Part shown: piece after piece, positions 11,830 through 24,110 of the stretch | Layout: every line of letters begins with the position of its first letter | Numbering within the stretch: position 1 is the first letter of the stretch | Assembly: GCA_033398695.1 (NCBI GenBank) | Contig: CM065801.1 | Location: 107,625,170-107,689,169, forward strand | Direction: 5' to 3' | Length of the DNA stretch: 64,000 nt | DNA from: Orobanche coerulescens | Taxonomy: Eukaryota > Streptophyta > Magnoliopsida > Lamiales > Orobanchaceae | Translations under genes and position numbers: made by a program | The notes under the pieces: generated by a model | Databases searched by the model: none | What the model was told of the DNA's origin: nothing | The model's input: only the letters and a program-made list of their open reading frames with translations

Positions 11830-13093
11830 ATACAGTATCTCTCCGTATCTTTTTCTGTAGGCTTAAGATCAACCTCTCTCCGTATCTTTTCCTATGTGCC
11901 TACGTCCTCTCTCTGTGTCAAACGTGCTTACATCATCTCTCCCTATCTTTTTCTATAGGCTTAAGATCAACCTCTGCGCCTCTTCTTCTATCGGTCTTAG
12001 GGATACCGTTACAATCTCGTCTTCTATCGGTCCGAGATAAACCGTTACTCTCTTGTCTTTATGTCGGTCCAAGATAAACTATTTTCCTTTTCTATCGGAC
12101 AAGGAAGCAACCTATCTAGCTTTATATTGATACTAGACAAACCTCTCTTGGATTTAGATATGATTCTGTTATTATGATCAATGATCCTAATAACACCGAA
12201 TCAATCTACAATCCGTATTTTTTCTCTCGTGTATGATTTAGTGTATGAACACTCAAACACTTTATCAATTAAGCACAATTACAACAACGATATTGAATAT
12301 AGTGATATCTGATCAATATGATATTTGCTTGGAGTTGTTGTGTGTTGAATACCATTATAAGTGGTATTTATAGGCTCCAAAATATCAACTAGCCATTAGC
12401 ATCTTTTGCCTTCATTACGTATGTTATAGCACTTTCGTTAAGTACCTTAAGCTCATTACGTACGTTAGCACTTCCTGTTACGTGCGTTATGCTATATGTA
12501 AATCATTCTAGTAGCTTTTGTCCATCCATTACGTACGTTATCAATTAACTTTAGTCTTCATATCCGTTGCATGATGACCTACTCGATGACATCATCTTCA
12601 ACGGTTCCTTCTTTGAATCATATTCAAACTAATACGCACATTACGTGACTTGTATTACGTACGTTATCTTCATATGTATAGCGTACGTTATTCTTTATGA
12701 GTTGCGTACATTAAGTCATGTTGTCTGCACTCGTCTGCCTTCAGGTGACATTTCATTACATGCATTATCTTGATCTACATTACGGACGTTTGCTGATCAG
12801 GTGACTATTTCTCGTCTAATCTGATTAGTTAGCTTTTCCCATCTGGTCTAATCAGGTGACTTTTCCCATCTGGTCTGATCAGGTGACATTTACTCAGGTG
12901 ACTCTTCAGGTGAGTCTTCAGGTGACTTTCTCTCGTCTGGACTGATCAGGTGACTTTGACTCGTACTATTGATTCCTTTGTTGTTTTGGTTTAATTGTCA
13001 ATTCATCATCAAAACCATCACTAACATTATTAGTTCATCATCAACTCATCATCAAAATCAATTTATTATTATATGAAATATAATACTCCAACA
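11830..13093 (-). repeat. 3' LTR of element G (copia), outer end truncated
   Basis: The segment matches the 5' LTR at 62330-63360. In minus orientation it starts TGTTGGAGTATTA at 13093, directly after the purine tract. The final part of the LTR is missing at about 11830, where sequence of element I begins. A short duplicated CTCTCCGTATCTTTT block lies at 11837-11900. TATA is at 12366-12375 (minus sense CCTATAAATACC). Confidence 0.85.
12410..12790 (-). promoter_or_regulatory. TTACGTACGTTA array in U3 of copia G 3' LTR
   Basis: About ten copies of CATTACGTACGTTA and variants occupy the stretch directly upstream (minus sense) of the TATA box at 12366-12375. Upstream again, 12790-12970 holds about eight copies of TGATCAGGTGAC with variable spacers. 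Position suggests promoter function; no factor is known to me. Confidence 0.75.
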
Positions 13094-13106
13094 ATCTCCC
13101 CTTTTT

Positions 13107-13292
13107 GATGATGACAAAACAACAATCTTCGATGGGATTTTTGTAATACCCATAGTTTTATTAATTGTCGGCTTTGTCGTCCTTTCACTTTTGTCGTTCT
13201 TGTAAGCATGCTTTGAGCTGTTGTTGTTGATTTTAGAGATTCGTAGCTTTCGGGACATGTTCATATTGATTGGACTTTGCAGAGAGGATTTT
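13107..13292 (-). other. 3' internal remnant of copia G, up to the F insertion
   Basis: This is the last internal stretch of element G before its purine tract (13094-13106, AAAAAGGGGAGAT in minus sense). The short open frame here shows no recognisable domain. ATTTT at 13288-13292 is the left target-site copy of solo LTR F. Confidence 0.7.
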
Positions 13293-13411
13293 TGAGTCAG
13301 GCAGATAGCGCACGCCAGGCATAAGCTAACGCACGCTATTTTTGTTGAGTAGCGCGTGCTAGTTTCGCCTGTAACGCATGCTATTGGTCCGGGCTTGGCA
13401 GAGGCAGTAGC
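13293..13411 (+). repeat. Left part of solo LTR F, start of U3 palindrome array
   Basis: The segment contains TAGCGCACGCCAG, CTAACGCACGCTA, TAGCGCGTGCTAG and TAACGCATGCTA. CACG-to-CATG changes of this kind fit deamination of methylated CG. GTAGC at 13407-13411 is the left target copy of element E; the right copy at 58562-58566 is GTAGT. Confidence 0.85.
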
Positions 13412-15065
13412 TGTAACACCCCAATTAGGCGGATATTACAGTGCCATGGATCCCCGACTGGGACCCACCAGGCGAATGAAAATTGATGAATTAAATAATA
13501 TAATTGTAGTACCGAACCACATTATATTACCAAATACTCCAATGATGAGTTTAAGTACAAAGCACCAGGACAATACCGAATACTAGTATATTTTATATGA
13601 AGATAAAATACACAACACTGAATGAAACGGAGTATCCAAATGAAAATCTGCAGCGGAAAAAAAATGACAACAACATGAATGACTGAAAGAATTGGGGCCC
13701 CCTACTAGTATCATTGGGATTCCTCGCCGTCAACATGCTCTTCCCGTGCCTTTGCCTTGCCGTGACCTGAAAACAATATCCCCCAACGGGGTCAGTTACA
13801 CAGAACAACAATCCTCAAGAGTTGAAAATACACAATCATGATATATCTTTAGTTATGAAATATCCTTAGTTATGAATTAAGCTGAAGAGGAGTATCATAG
13901 TACGCCCGTAATGTTCTGTGCAAGTGTACAAGACGAATGACCGGACACACCCGTCCTTGTACCTAATTAGTCTCACGGAGGTAATCGTTACCGTATGCAC
14001 AGTCCAATATATCGGTGACCCAATACATGACCATCGCGTGCTCGACTAAAAATTCCACACATCCGCACCCGGCCACGCAATATGAACCTAGAAGGTCATA
14101 TGAACGAGAATGACCACAATGAATATCGATGAATAATAATCCGACAAGGTCTAGAATGACTCACCGAGATGAAAATAATAGTGAAGTGATTGATAACTCA
14201 ATGAAATGATTGGAACCGTCGTTCCTCGTGAATGAAGTGATTATTCGACAATTACAAGTCTCAATACGGTTAATACAATGATGAATGAGTTATGATTATG
14301 AATGAACAACAACAAAAGGAATGAATATCCTTTTAACCGAGTAAGAATTAACTTACTCAACACCGATGAAGAATGTCCTTCCACGAACAACGTCCTAAAT
14401 GAGATGTCGGTCGCTCGAAACAACCTTGAATAACACAATTACCAACAATCTGCTCAATATATGAATCAAACACGATTATAACGAACTCAAAACATCAATA
14501 CGACTAAACCAAGTTCATCGGGGCATTATATCGAACACGTTGTGTCCAATCTTCAATTGTTAACAACCAAACCTCAATTATACCAATATCAAATCCCCAA
14601 GAAGTGTTTCAAACCAACAAAACATCTTCAATATGATCAATAATCCAAAATGAATATCCAAATTCGTGATTACAACAACAATTAATCGAAAACCCCCAAA
14701 TCCAACTCAATATTCAAAGTGTTCTTGAATAATCCTTCAATAATACATTGAATAATCATACATATCCATAATCATGTGTACTTCACTTCATACAACATGA
14801 TTTTAACGTCCAAAACATCAAATCTCAATACAAAATCGAAATCCAAGATGTTGAAGAAATTACCTCTTGAAGATCCAACCACTTCGATCCGATGAACACG
14901 AGTTAAATAGAGTATCCAAGCTTCCCAAACGAATGAAGATGATGGAAATCTAACACTCAAGTGATTGATGATGGAAAATCCCTCCCTCAAGCTCTCTCTC
15001 TCGGAACAAGGTGAAAGAAATGAAAAACTGAACTGAAAGTCCCGATCAAGTCCTTATAAACTGCC

Positions 15066-15690
15066 GGAAGTTACGACCGTAACTCGGCCTACTTACGGCC
15101 GTAACATCCCAGGTCAACGGACTTACGGCCGTAACCAGCCAGCACGTACGGCCGTAACTCGGCTTCGTCCAGAAACTGCCGACAGCCATACGGCCGTACC
15201 CGCACCAGACTTACGGGAGTAACTCTCCCTCGTCCAAAATACTTGCCGACACCCGATACGCCCGTAACCGGCCAAACTTACGGGCGTAAGCCCCCTTCGT
15301 CGAAACTGACCAGGCACCTTGCCTGTAACGTACGGCCGTATCCGGCCAAGCCTTATGACCGTACTTGCCTCATCTTACGGCCGTATGCCGCAACCCTTAC
15401 GGCTGTAAGTTCTTCTCATCTGACACATCCTGAAAAATACGAATACCCCTTACGGCCGTATCCTGCCCATCTTACGGCCGTAACTCGCCTTCGGCCAAAA
15501 ATGCCTGGGCACCCTGCTCGACACGTACGGCCGTATCCGGCCAAGCCTTACAGCCGTACCTGCGCAACTTACGGTCGTATGCTGCAACCTTACGGCCGTA
15601 AGTCCCATTCGTCCAAAATGGCCTGAAATCAACGAACGCCTGTTACGGCCGTATCCGACAATCCTTACGGCCGTAACTCGTTGCTGGACA
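15066..15690 (-). promoter_or_regulatory. TTACGGCCGTAA palindrome array, E 3' LTR
   Basis: More than fifteen copies of TTACGGCCGTAA or one-base variants (TTACGGGCGTAA, TTACAGCCGTAC, GTACGGCCGTAT) lie in about 620 bp, ending just before the TATA box at 15053-15061 in minus sense. Spacing between copies varies from about 8 to 60 bp, so this is not a simple tandem repeat. Confidence 0.85.
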
Positions 15691-16695
15691 AGGTGAAAAT
15701 CCGATAACTCCGATTTCTCTCTACGATTGATGAATGGTCCGACATACCATATGTATGTGAAAGTGAACAAGTCTAACACTAGCCTGTAACACCCCCGATA
15801 TATTCGGGAATATTACAGCGCCGTAAATCCTTTACGTAAGGATTTACAAGGCTGAAGAATTGAACAAGTATAAAAAGGTACTGACGAATGGAAATAACGG
15901 AATTACAGTACATTAGTTCTGACCAAAATACGGAAATAGTACAATTTGTCCAACAGAACTCAATATTACATCACCAAATTCAAATCACCACAAACTACTT
16001 TGTACTCGAGTACTTATTGAAATGACGAATAAACGAAAGATAAATAAACCCGGTCGGGACATCACTCTGCACCCTCGTCGTCATACTGTTCCAGTGGTTG
16101 TTTCTCACTCTCCCGGATCCCGAACACAAACAAAATGTTCACCCCGAAGGGGTTAGCACAACGATGCTAGTACAAGTACCACAACATATTATTTATATCT
16201 CACGGTGAATAATAATAACGTAAACAACAAAATACCAACGAGTCTTCTCTACGAAACTCAAACATAACATACACAATCGATAATCACAACATGATATCAA
16301 TACATACACATGGTAATTCCATCGATCCAGCGCTTCATCGCCTAGAACCCACGATGATCCCGGACCAACCCGTGGTGGAAAACCCGTCCGATGATCCAAC
16401 AAGACGCTAGCATAGATCCCGATGATCCCGCTGACCAACACGAGGTGGACACACAATAACGACATACATGCACGAATATGTATAACAACAATACATAAAA
16501 CAATTAAGGTACTTGCCTCGATTTGAAGACAATAACAATACTTCCACGAAAATGAACACTCGAAGGTCGTCCTCCTCAATCAATCGCGTAATGAGACCAA
16601 ACCTTAACAAAAGAAATGATATAGGATTTATCTCACGTCGTATGAATGTTAAACAATTGATTAACGGTCAAAAGTTCATAAACCGCACCGCCCGA

Positions 16696-16910
16696 ATAGC
16701 TTAGCGCACGCTAAGTACTCGTAGCGTGGCGTTACGCATCGATAGCGCACGCAAACAACGAGCCTAGCGCACGCTAACGATGCATGGTCGGTACCTCACC
16801 GACCCGGCCGACTTCGCCGATGGTCTAGCGTGACGTTACGTACCAAACGTAGCGCACGCTAACGATCGCCGATAGCGCACGTTACACCGCATATCATAGC
16901 GCGGCGCTAT
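16696..16910 (-). promoter_or_regulatory. Second TAGCGCACGCTA cluster, downstream part of C 3' LTR
   Basis: The cluster includes TTAGCGCACGCTAAG, CTAGCGCACGCTAAC and variants, about 800 bp downstream (minus sense) of the TATA-proximal cluster. It lies in what should be transcribed LTR sequence, which differs from the single upstream array of the other families. The counterpart in the 5' LTR is at 23895-24110. Confidence 0.75.
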
Positions 16911-17748
16911 CTTCGCATGGCGCCATCAAAGCAAGAAATCGTTTCTTGCCATGTTTGGAACAACGAAATCTTGCGTGATAATTCATGTTACTTCCATGAA
17001 TACTATGTCTACACCCTCATGAATGATTATACGGATAAAGACAACTTCGATTCAAGGATATGCATGCCAATATAAAACCATAATCTTTTCAGACTTCAAA
17101 TCTTCATAAGAAAAAACTAAATGATAAACGGTTGATATCAACACCTCTATATCAGTCCATATTATCCCACTGAAGTTGATAAACGTCCTACATATACTAG
17201 ATAAATCTTTCCATGATCAGACCTTTAGATTTATCTAACAATAAGGATGTTAACGTCTAGTCCAAGATTATTATGAAATCATCTATTAGATTCGGTTAAC
17301 CATTGATAGAAGCTTCTCTTCACATATTCAGTATACTAAGATTCGAATCATGATGATTATAATCAAGGTATTCCAGGCTTATACAACTCACTATTCCAAA
17401 CATGATATACTTGGATAATTCATCTATGAAAATCCATATCTTGTTAACATGATCATCCAAATCGTTAGAATCCAACTCTAAGTCTGGAGATAGATTGAAC
17501 ATACCTTAAAATGACGAAATCACTGAATCGTAAGGTAAAATCCAACTCCGGTTGGTTGTATGCCCTTCCAAGGTGCTATTCCACTTCCATGAACATTCCA
17601 TGTGGGAACCAATGTATAAATATCAACAATATGTGTTCTAAGTGTATGGGAGTATTTCTACAACTCTCTGAACTCTCAAGATTGAGGAAAGTGCGAAAGA
17701 AATGCAAGCCAACACGGTTGATGTCCCATTTATAATTTCTGCATTGTT

Positions 17749-17970
17749 AGCGCACGCTACTAAGCATCCCTTAGCGTGCGCTAATAATGGTTGACTTCAG
17801 ATTTTGTCCGGTGCGCCGGGAATCTTATCCGACCCATGTCACCGGGCGCACGAGCCACCGCCCCGCTCAATAATTGAGTCCTTAGCGCACGTTACTCATA
17901 CCTGCATAGCGTGCGCTAAAAATGGCCCGATAGCGCGCGTTAAGATACATTCTTAGCGTGCGCTATCACA
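17749..17970 (-). promoter_or_regulatory. TAGCGCACGCTA array with TATA box, C 3' LTR
   Basis: Copies include TTAGCGCACGCTAC, TTAGCGTGCGCTAA, ATAGCGTGCGCTAA and ATAGCGCGCGTTAA. In minus sense the array stops about 10 bp before ATTATAAATGGG (17725-17736), the likely TATA box. Confidence 0.8.
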
Positions 17971-18139
17971 AGGTTGTATGAGCAATTTTGCAAGTTGCTA
18001 TACTTATGTACAATGATATTAATGCACTAAATATCATACTCCAATAATCAAAATCACCAATCCGAAATAATACATGGTTTGAATACGATGAAATACACCG
18101 TAATAAATCCGGATATTACATACTCTCGCTAAAAAGGAG

Positions 18140-19400
18140 TTTCGTCCCGAAACTCAAGACGAAAATAACTCGGGATATCTAAACTTCATATCGCCTTCCG
18201 CTTCCCAAGTGGCTTCTTCCGCTCCATGACGTGACCACCGAACTTTGACCAAAACGATTGACTTGTTCCTCGGTTGCTTAACTCGACTCTCGAGTATCTT
18301 GATAGTCTTTCTTCAAACGTCCCATCCTCGTTTCGACTTCGATTTCACAAATCGGCGACATGACTGGGATCTCGTATATATCTCCGCAATCGGGATACGT
18401 GGAACACGTTATGAACATGACACAATGACGGCGTAATGCTAATCTGTAGGCTAACTCCCCAACTCTCTCGAGGATCTCAAATGGTCCGATATATCTCGAC
18501 TCAGCCTTCCTTTCCTACCGAAACGAAAGATTCCCGGTAGGAGAAACCTTCGAAGTACGTGATCTCCGCATCAACTCCAATGGGCGGCGGCGTACGTCCG
18601 CATAGATTTGGCGACTGGGCAGCCAATGCCTTTCACGAATCAAGGCTATCTTCTCTCGAGTCCGCTCGATCAACTCGGGTTCTGTTCGATCAAGTCCGAT
18701 GAATCGTCCCAACATAAGGGCACTGCATATCCTTCCGTATAATGCCTCAAACGGTGCCATCTTAATGTAAGCATGCAAAATATTGTTGTAAGTAAATTCA
18801 ATCAATGGTAGATGAACTTCACAATCGTTTGACCAATCTAAGGCATGTGCCCTTAGCATATCTTCCACCGTTTGTATAGTTCTCTCGCATTGTCCATCGA
18901 TCGCGGTGATAAGTCAGATCAAGTTCAATTCGGTCCCCAAGGCCTTATGAATCGCCTTCCAAAAGTGAGACACAAAACGGCCGTCTCGATCGAAACAATG
19001 GTCTTCGGAGTACCATGTAATCTAACTATCTCTCGAAATAAAGACTCGCCAACCTCTCGGTCCCCACGTATCCTTAATGCCTAGAAAATGAGCCGATTTG
19101 GTTAAACGATCAACTATCACCCAAATCATGTTCATTCCTGTCTGGTTTTCGCATATTAGTGATGAAGTCCATTGATATGTCCTCCCACTTCCATTCGTGG
19201 ATCGGGAGCGGCTTCAACATTCCAAGAAAGCCGTTGATGTTCGATCTTAACTCCGACAAGTCAAGCATTTCAAACATAGTCCGCTACGTCTTTCTTCATG
19301 TTGCCCCACCGTAAATTCTGCTTCAAGTCCTTATACATTTTATCGGGTGCCCGGTGGATAGAATAGGGTGAACTATGAGCTTCCTTCATAATCGTCTGCT
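18140..19400 (-). pseudogene. pol: Element C pol: integrase and chromodomain-like tail, frame-broken
   Basis: The best open piece, 18515-18868, reads the C-terminal integrase segment (MEDMLRAHALDWSNDCEVHL, then APFEALYGRIC). Upstream nucleotides 18870-19330 align with integrase core and zinc region of elements A and E. Positions 18140-18420 match the chromodomain-like tail (LVKVRWSRHG and EEATWE can be read in pieces). Multiple small frameshifts remove any continuous frame. In an active element this would be the integrase and its targeting module. Confidence 0.82.
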
Positions 19401-19599
19401 TTGAACATCAACATCGGAACGCAGAGTCGGTCCCGAAATCTCAAAACTCCATCGTCATAAATTATGAATCCGGGGCCTTTCCTTTGATCACTTCGCCATG
19501 CAACCGAATCATCGAGGGTCATCTCGCCTGTCTAGATTTGATTTCTTCGGTTAATGACGGTTATTTCCATCACGCACGCTTGTCCTGGACTCTCTGTAA

Positions 19600-20010
19600 C
19601 CACACTTCAATCCCTTCACGAATCATCTCTCGTGAAGGCTAAGTTGGGAGGTCAATGTCTCCAGATTCGAATAGAGACAGGCTTGCGGCTAAGTGCATCG
19701 GCCACTACATTCGCTTTGCACGGATGATATAAAATCTCCAAGTCATAGTCCTTAATCGGTTCCAACCATCTTCTTTGCCGCATATTCAACTCTTTACATT
19801 GAATATGTACTTGAGACTCTTATGATCCGTAAAGATCGGCGGTGAGTCCGTCTGAGATAATGCCTCCAAATCTTCAAGGCAAAAACCACCGCCGCTAGTT
19901 CCAAATCATGTGTCGGGTAATTCACTTCATAAGGTTTCGATTGTCGCGATGCATAAGCGATCACCTTATCATTCTCGCATCAACACGCACCCAAGTCCTT
20001 GGTTCAAGCA
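19600..20010 (-). pseudogene. pol: Element C RNase H remnant
   Basis: Nucleotides correspond to the RNase H region of E at 26837-27430, with recognisable codons for the [21 protein letters not shown] segment near 19735-19790. No open frame of useful length survives. Confidence 0.7.
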
Positions 20011-20925
20011 TCAGTAAACTATGAATCCTCGGTTCCTCGGAAGTGATAGAATCGGTGCCGTCGTCAATCTCTTCTTCAATTCATCAAAGCTAATTTGACA
20101 CAATTCATTCCACTCAAACTTTTGAGTTTTCTGAAGGAGTCGAGTAAGTGGGCGGGATATTTTAGAAAACCCTTCCACGAATCGACGATAGTATCCAAGT
20201 CCTAAGAAGCTTCGGACATCTTTCACGTTCTTTGGAGGCTTCCAATCCAATATTGCCTCGATCTTCTGAGGATCCACTCGGACTCCTCTAGCTGACACCA
20301 CATGGCCGAGGAACATTACTTCTTTTAGCCAAAATTCACACTTAGATAGTTTGGCGTACAATTGCTCGTTTCTCAAGAGTTCCAATACAATCCGCAAATG
20401 CCGCGCATGTTCTTAGGACTCTTAGAATACACCAGAATGTCATCAATAAACACGACCACAAATTTATCCAAAAATTCAATGAACACTCTGTTCATCAATT
20501 GCATAAATACATCAGGTGCGTTAGTGAGACCAAACGGCATCACTACAAACTCATAATGCCCGTAGCGGGTTCTGAACGCTGATTTCGGAACATCAGACTC
20601 CTTAATCCTCAGTTGATGGTATCCTGATCTCAGATCGATCTTAGAAAATACTGTTGCTCCTTGCAATTGGTCAAACAAATCATCAATCCGTGGCAACAGA
20701 TACTTGTTCTTAATCGTCATCTTGTTCAGCTCTCGATAGTCAATACACAGTCGGAGCGATCCATCCTTCTTTCGGACAAAGAGAACTGGCGCTCCCCAGG
20801 GTGAAACGCTTGGCTAAATATAGCCCTTGCCCAGTAACTCCTCCACCGCTTCTTGATTCGTACATCTCAAGAGGTGCCATACGATATGGCGCCTTAGAAA
20901 TTGGTGTTGCTCTGTGTTCCACCAA
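20011..20925 (-). pseudogene. pol: Element C reverse transcriptase, two frames
   Basis: The minus frame at 20373-20720 reads [20 protein letters not shown], then the [15 protein letters not shown] and [17 protein letters not shown] boxes, and [12 protein letters not shown], whose FIDD is the RT catalytic box. A one-base shift at about 20385 moves on to the 20011-20397 frame ([35 protein letters not shown]). N-terminal RT at 20740-20925 includes ISKAPYRMAPLEMYE. Apart from about two frameshifts the domain is well preserved, so C is younger than A. Confidence 0.9.
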
Positions 20926-21067
20926 TAGTAAATTCTACATCCCTTCGTGGAGGTAGCCTGGGTAATTCATCAGAAATACATCCGGAAATTGCTCACAACA
21001 GAATAGATGAAAGTTCCACCATTTCGTCTTCTTTCTTCATTGCGTAACACCAGCATCTGACCTTGTT

Positions 21068-21473
21068 TCAACAATTTGTGACTTTCATCGCCTTGATCAA
21101 CTTTCCCGAGCTTCGGTTTCCATCCTCAAACAAAATCTCGGAACCATCGTCAGCGATCAGCGAGATATTCCTCCTTCGATAGTTTACAATTGCTCCGTAC
21201 CGATTAAGCCAATCGTCTCCGAGTATCAGGTCATCTCCTTGCATTTCTATCATGATCAGATTTGAGAGCCACTCTGCCTCCAAATGATACAGGGAAATTT
21301 CCAGTTTCTAAGTTTCCGACAATTCTTTCTCCATTCGGTAACCCAACCACATAAGGTTCACAAGCATGAAAACCGGAAATATTCAAACGATTTACACAAG
21401 ACAAGGATATGAAAGAATGTGTAGCTCCAGTATCAAATAAAACACTAATCGGCCGGAAAGGATCTCGATGCAC
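21068..21473 (-). pseudogene. pol: Element C aspartic protease
   Basis: The frame at 21231-21473 reads VLFDTGATHSFISLSCVNRL, with the DTG catalytic triad of retroviral-type proteases, and CEPYVVGLPNGERIVG. The next frame, 21068-21283, continues with the LIMIEMQGDDLILGDDWLNR segment, which contains the typical ILGxDWL motif. One frameshift near 21240 separates them. Confidence 0.9.
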
Positions 21474-22751
21474 GATGCGACAAAGAAGATCCGATCGTCG
21501 TCCTCCTCATCTCGCATGCACGTGGGAGCAGATCCGGCACTCGATGTCCCCTTTCGGTCCCATTGTCCTCGCCTCGCCCGCGGCCAAAATTCCGAGGCAT
21601 CCGAACACTTTGCCGCGTCTCGTGGAATACCGCCTCCTTCGGGTGTTGTGGTGTACGGGCTCTAAAAGATTTAGCAGCCTCTTCACAAAACACCGCCCGA
21701 TGTCCCTCTCGTCCACAATCAAAACAAATCACGGCAGGAAGGGGGCAATTCCGTCGATAGTGCCCCGTCTGGGCGCAGTTAAAGCATTTCCTGGTAACAT
21801 CAGTAAAAGTTGATGTCGCCCAAGTTCTTTCCGCTCCTAGCCGGGTGCGGAGGTTTCCTGAAAGAGTGAAAGGATGACTGGGCCTTACGGGCCCCACTGT
21901 TCTTGTGCTCTGTAAAAGTACCAGAGACTTTCTGTTTCTTGGTTTCCGCAAATTTCTCTATGGCTGCTTCCTTGATCTCATATGCCAACGCCTTATCCTG
22001 GTATTGGCGGAGTGTGGTACATTCAAATCCGGACATGTACCTCTGAACTTCTGGTTTCATTCTCATATCGAAATTGATCATCATTTACGCATCATTACGA
22101 CCAGATGTCGAACAAATGCCACCGTTGGTTAAACGCCTTGATCGCACAGGATACGGCACATCGGAAAGGCCGAGCGGAGAAAAACTCCCGAACATTGGCT
22201 TCCCTCACAGACGAGGGCAATCGAGCTTCCTTCATCAATCTAAACTCTTTCCAATAGGCATCATGGTCTACCGGCCGGATGGATTCCCACCATTCGGACG
22301 CTTCCCTATCGTAAAATATTGAGCGATAGAGGCTTTCCTATTGCAGGCGCTTGATTCCGCAAAGATTTTCTCCAGCTCCTTTAACCAATGATCCCAGGTG
22401 GGAGTCTCAGAAATACCGTCGAATTTGGGTGGTTGCATCTTTGCCACTTCTTGCAGCCACCGGTCACCTCGATTTCCCATATCTGGGATCCCTTGCTGTC
22501 TCTCTCCCTGCTGTAGTCCTACCGCCACTTGCATTCGGTCCACGACACGGGCGGCCAGTCATCTGGTTCACCACTTGACGAAGGATCTCTGGTACAGCAG
22601 GATCTGGTTCATTATTAACAGATTGCTGCGGCTCGCCGGAGCTATGACTGGCCTGGTTAGAAGGCGACGCCTCCCTTTCGGCATTTCTCCGTCCACGACC
22701 GCGACCACGTCCACGTCCGCCTCTCAACATACTGTAAGCATAAATACTCAA
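21445..22751 (-). pseudogene. gag: Element C gag with two CCHC zinc knuckles
   Basis: The start is probably in the frame at 22464-22751 with MLRGGRGRGRGRGRRNAERE. Continuation at 22268-22543 contains MQPPKFDGISETPTWDHWLK, which matches the entry to the Gag domain, and 21800-22084 carries MRMKPEVQRYMSGFECTT. The frame at 21445-21951 has two knuckles, CFNCAQTGHYRRNC and CFDCGREGHRAVFC. A double knuckle distinguishes C from E, which shows one. Frameshifts near 22270 and 21940 break the gene. Confidence 0.87.
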
Positions 22752-22965
22752 TATACAGAAAACAACATCGTTCTAATATCCGAGTATAAAGAAATACAAT
22801 ATGCAAAGAACGAGATAGAGTTTAGGAACTTACAACCACTGTTCGCATGAAGACGTAGGCAGTGCAGTGATGTCATTCACGGCCGGTTACCCCAAAAGAC
22901 ATAAATGACCCCTATTTTAACCCAACGGCCAAGATATCCATAATCTTTGCTATGATACCATATTC
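22752..22965 (-). other. Element C leader and primer-binding site
   Basis: The primer site at 22949-22960 reads TGGTATCATAGC in minus sense, five bases from the LTR edge at 22966, and fits an initiator tRNA-Met primer with one difference. The rest is short leader with no gene. Confidence 0.8.
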
Positions 22966-23894
22966 TGTAACACCCCCGATATATTCGGGAATATTACAGC
23001 GCCGTAAATCCTTTACGTAAGGATTTACAAGGCTGAAGAATTGAACAAGTATAAAAAGGTATTGACGAATGGAAATAACGGAATTACAGTACATTAGTTC
23101 TGACCAAAATACGGAAATAGTACAATTTGTCCAACAGAACTCAATATTACATCACCAAATTCAAATCACCACAAACTACTTTGTACTCGAGTACTTATTG
23201 AAATGACGAATAAACGAAAGATAAATAAACCCGGTCGGGACATCACTCTGCACCCTCGTCGTCATACTGTTCCAGTGGTTGTTTCCCACTCTCCCGGATC
23301 CTGAACACAAACAAATGTTCACCCCGAAGGGGTTAGCACAACGATGCTAGTACAAGTACCACAACATATTATTCATATCTCACGGTGAATAATAATAACG
23401 TAAACAACAAAATACCAACGAGTCTTCTCCTACGAGAAACTCAAACATAACATACACAACTGATAATCACAACATGATATCAATACATACACATGGTAAT
23501 TCCATCGATCCAGCGTTCACTGCCTAGAACCCACGATGATCCCGTCAGACCAACCCGTGGTGGAAAAACCCGTCCGATGATCCAGCGCACGCTAGCATAG
23601 ATCCCCCGATGATCCCGTCGGACCAACACGAGGTGGACACACAATAACGACATACATGCACGACAATATGTATAACAACAATACATAAAACAATTAAGGT
23701 ACTTGCCTCGATTTGAAGACAATAACAATACTTCCACGAAAATGAACACTCGAAGGTCGTCCTCCTCAATCAATCGCGTAATGAGACCAAACCTTAACAA
23801 AAGAAATGATATAGGATTTATCTCACGTCGTATGAATGTTAAACAATTCGATTAACGGTCAAAAGTTCATAAACTGCAATCTGCCCGAATAGCT

Positions 23895-24110
23895 TAGCGC
23901 ACGCTAAGTACTCGTGTAGCGTGCGTTACGTGCATCGATAGCGCACGCAAACAACAGAGCCTAGCGCACGCTAACGATGCATGGTCAGTACCTCACTGAC
24001 CAGCCAGTTGACTCGCCTGATGGTCTAGCGTACGTTACGTACCAAACGTAGCGCACGCTAACGACTGCTCGATAGCGCACGTTACACTGCATATCATAGC
24101 GTGCGCTATC
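23895..24110 (-). promoter_or_regulatory. Second TAGCGCACGCTA cluster in C 5' LTR
   Basis: At least seven copies including CTTAGCGCACGCTAAG, CCTAGCGCACGCTAAC and ATAGCGTGCGCTAT. It lies downstream of the TATA-proximal cluster and is probably within the transcribed region. A TATA-like GTTTATGAAC lies next to it at about 23868-23878, so a second promoter is possible. Confidence 0.75.

Larger units (their letters stand above)
15785..18120 (-). repeat. 3' LTR of element C
   Basis: The LTR is 2336 bp and starts in minus sense with TGTAATATCCGGATTTATTA at 18120. It ends with CGGGGGTGTTACA at 15785. It aligns with 22966-25331 throughout. TATA is near 17729-17738. The hairpin with CCCCGAAGGGG is at about 16142-16152. 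The 60- and 74-residue frames repeated in both LTRs are there only because the LTR is duplicated. Confidence 0.93.

Noticed and set aside
15243..15626. Open frame with repeated RPYPAKPYGRT-like residues (also 57128-57355)
   Set aside because: It is a translation of the TTACGGCCGTAA array in LTR E; the opposite strand is also open.
13412..15778. Solo LTR with a GTAGC/CTAGC duplication
   Set aside because: The LTR continues at 25337 after element C; TAGCC is the duplication of C, and the whole is the 3' LTR of E.
17320..17735. 60- and 74-residue frames conserved at 17320-17735 and 24523-24938
   Set aside because: They are identical because they lie in the two LTRs of element C, not because of selection.
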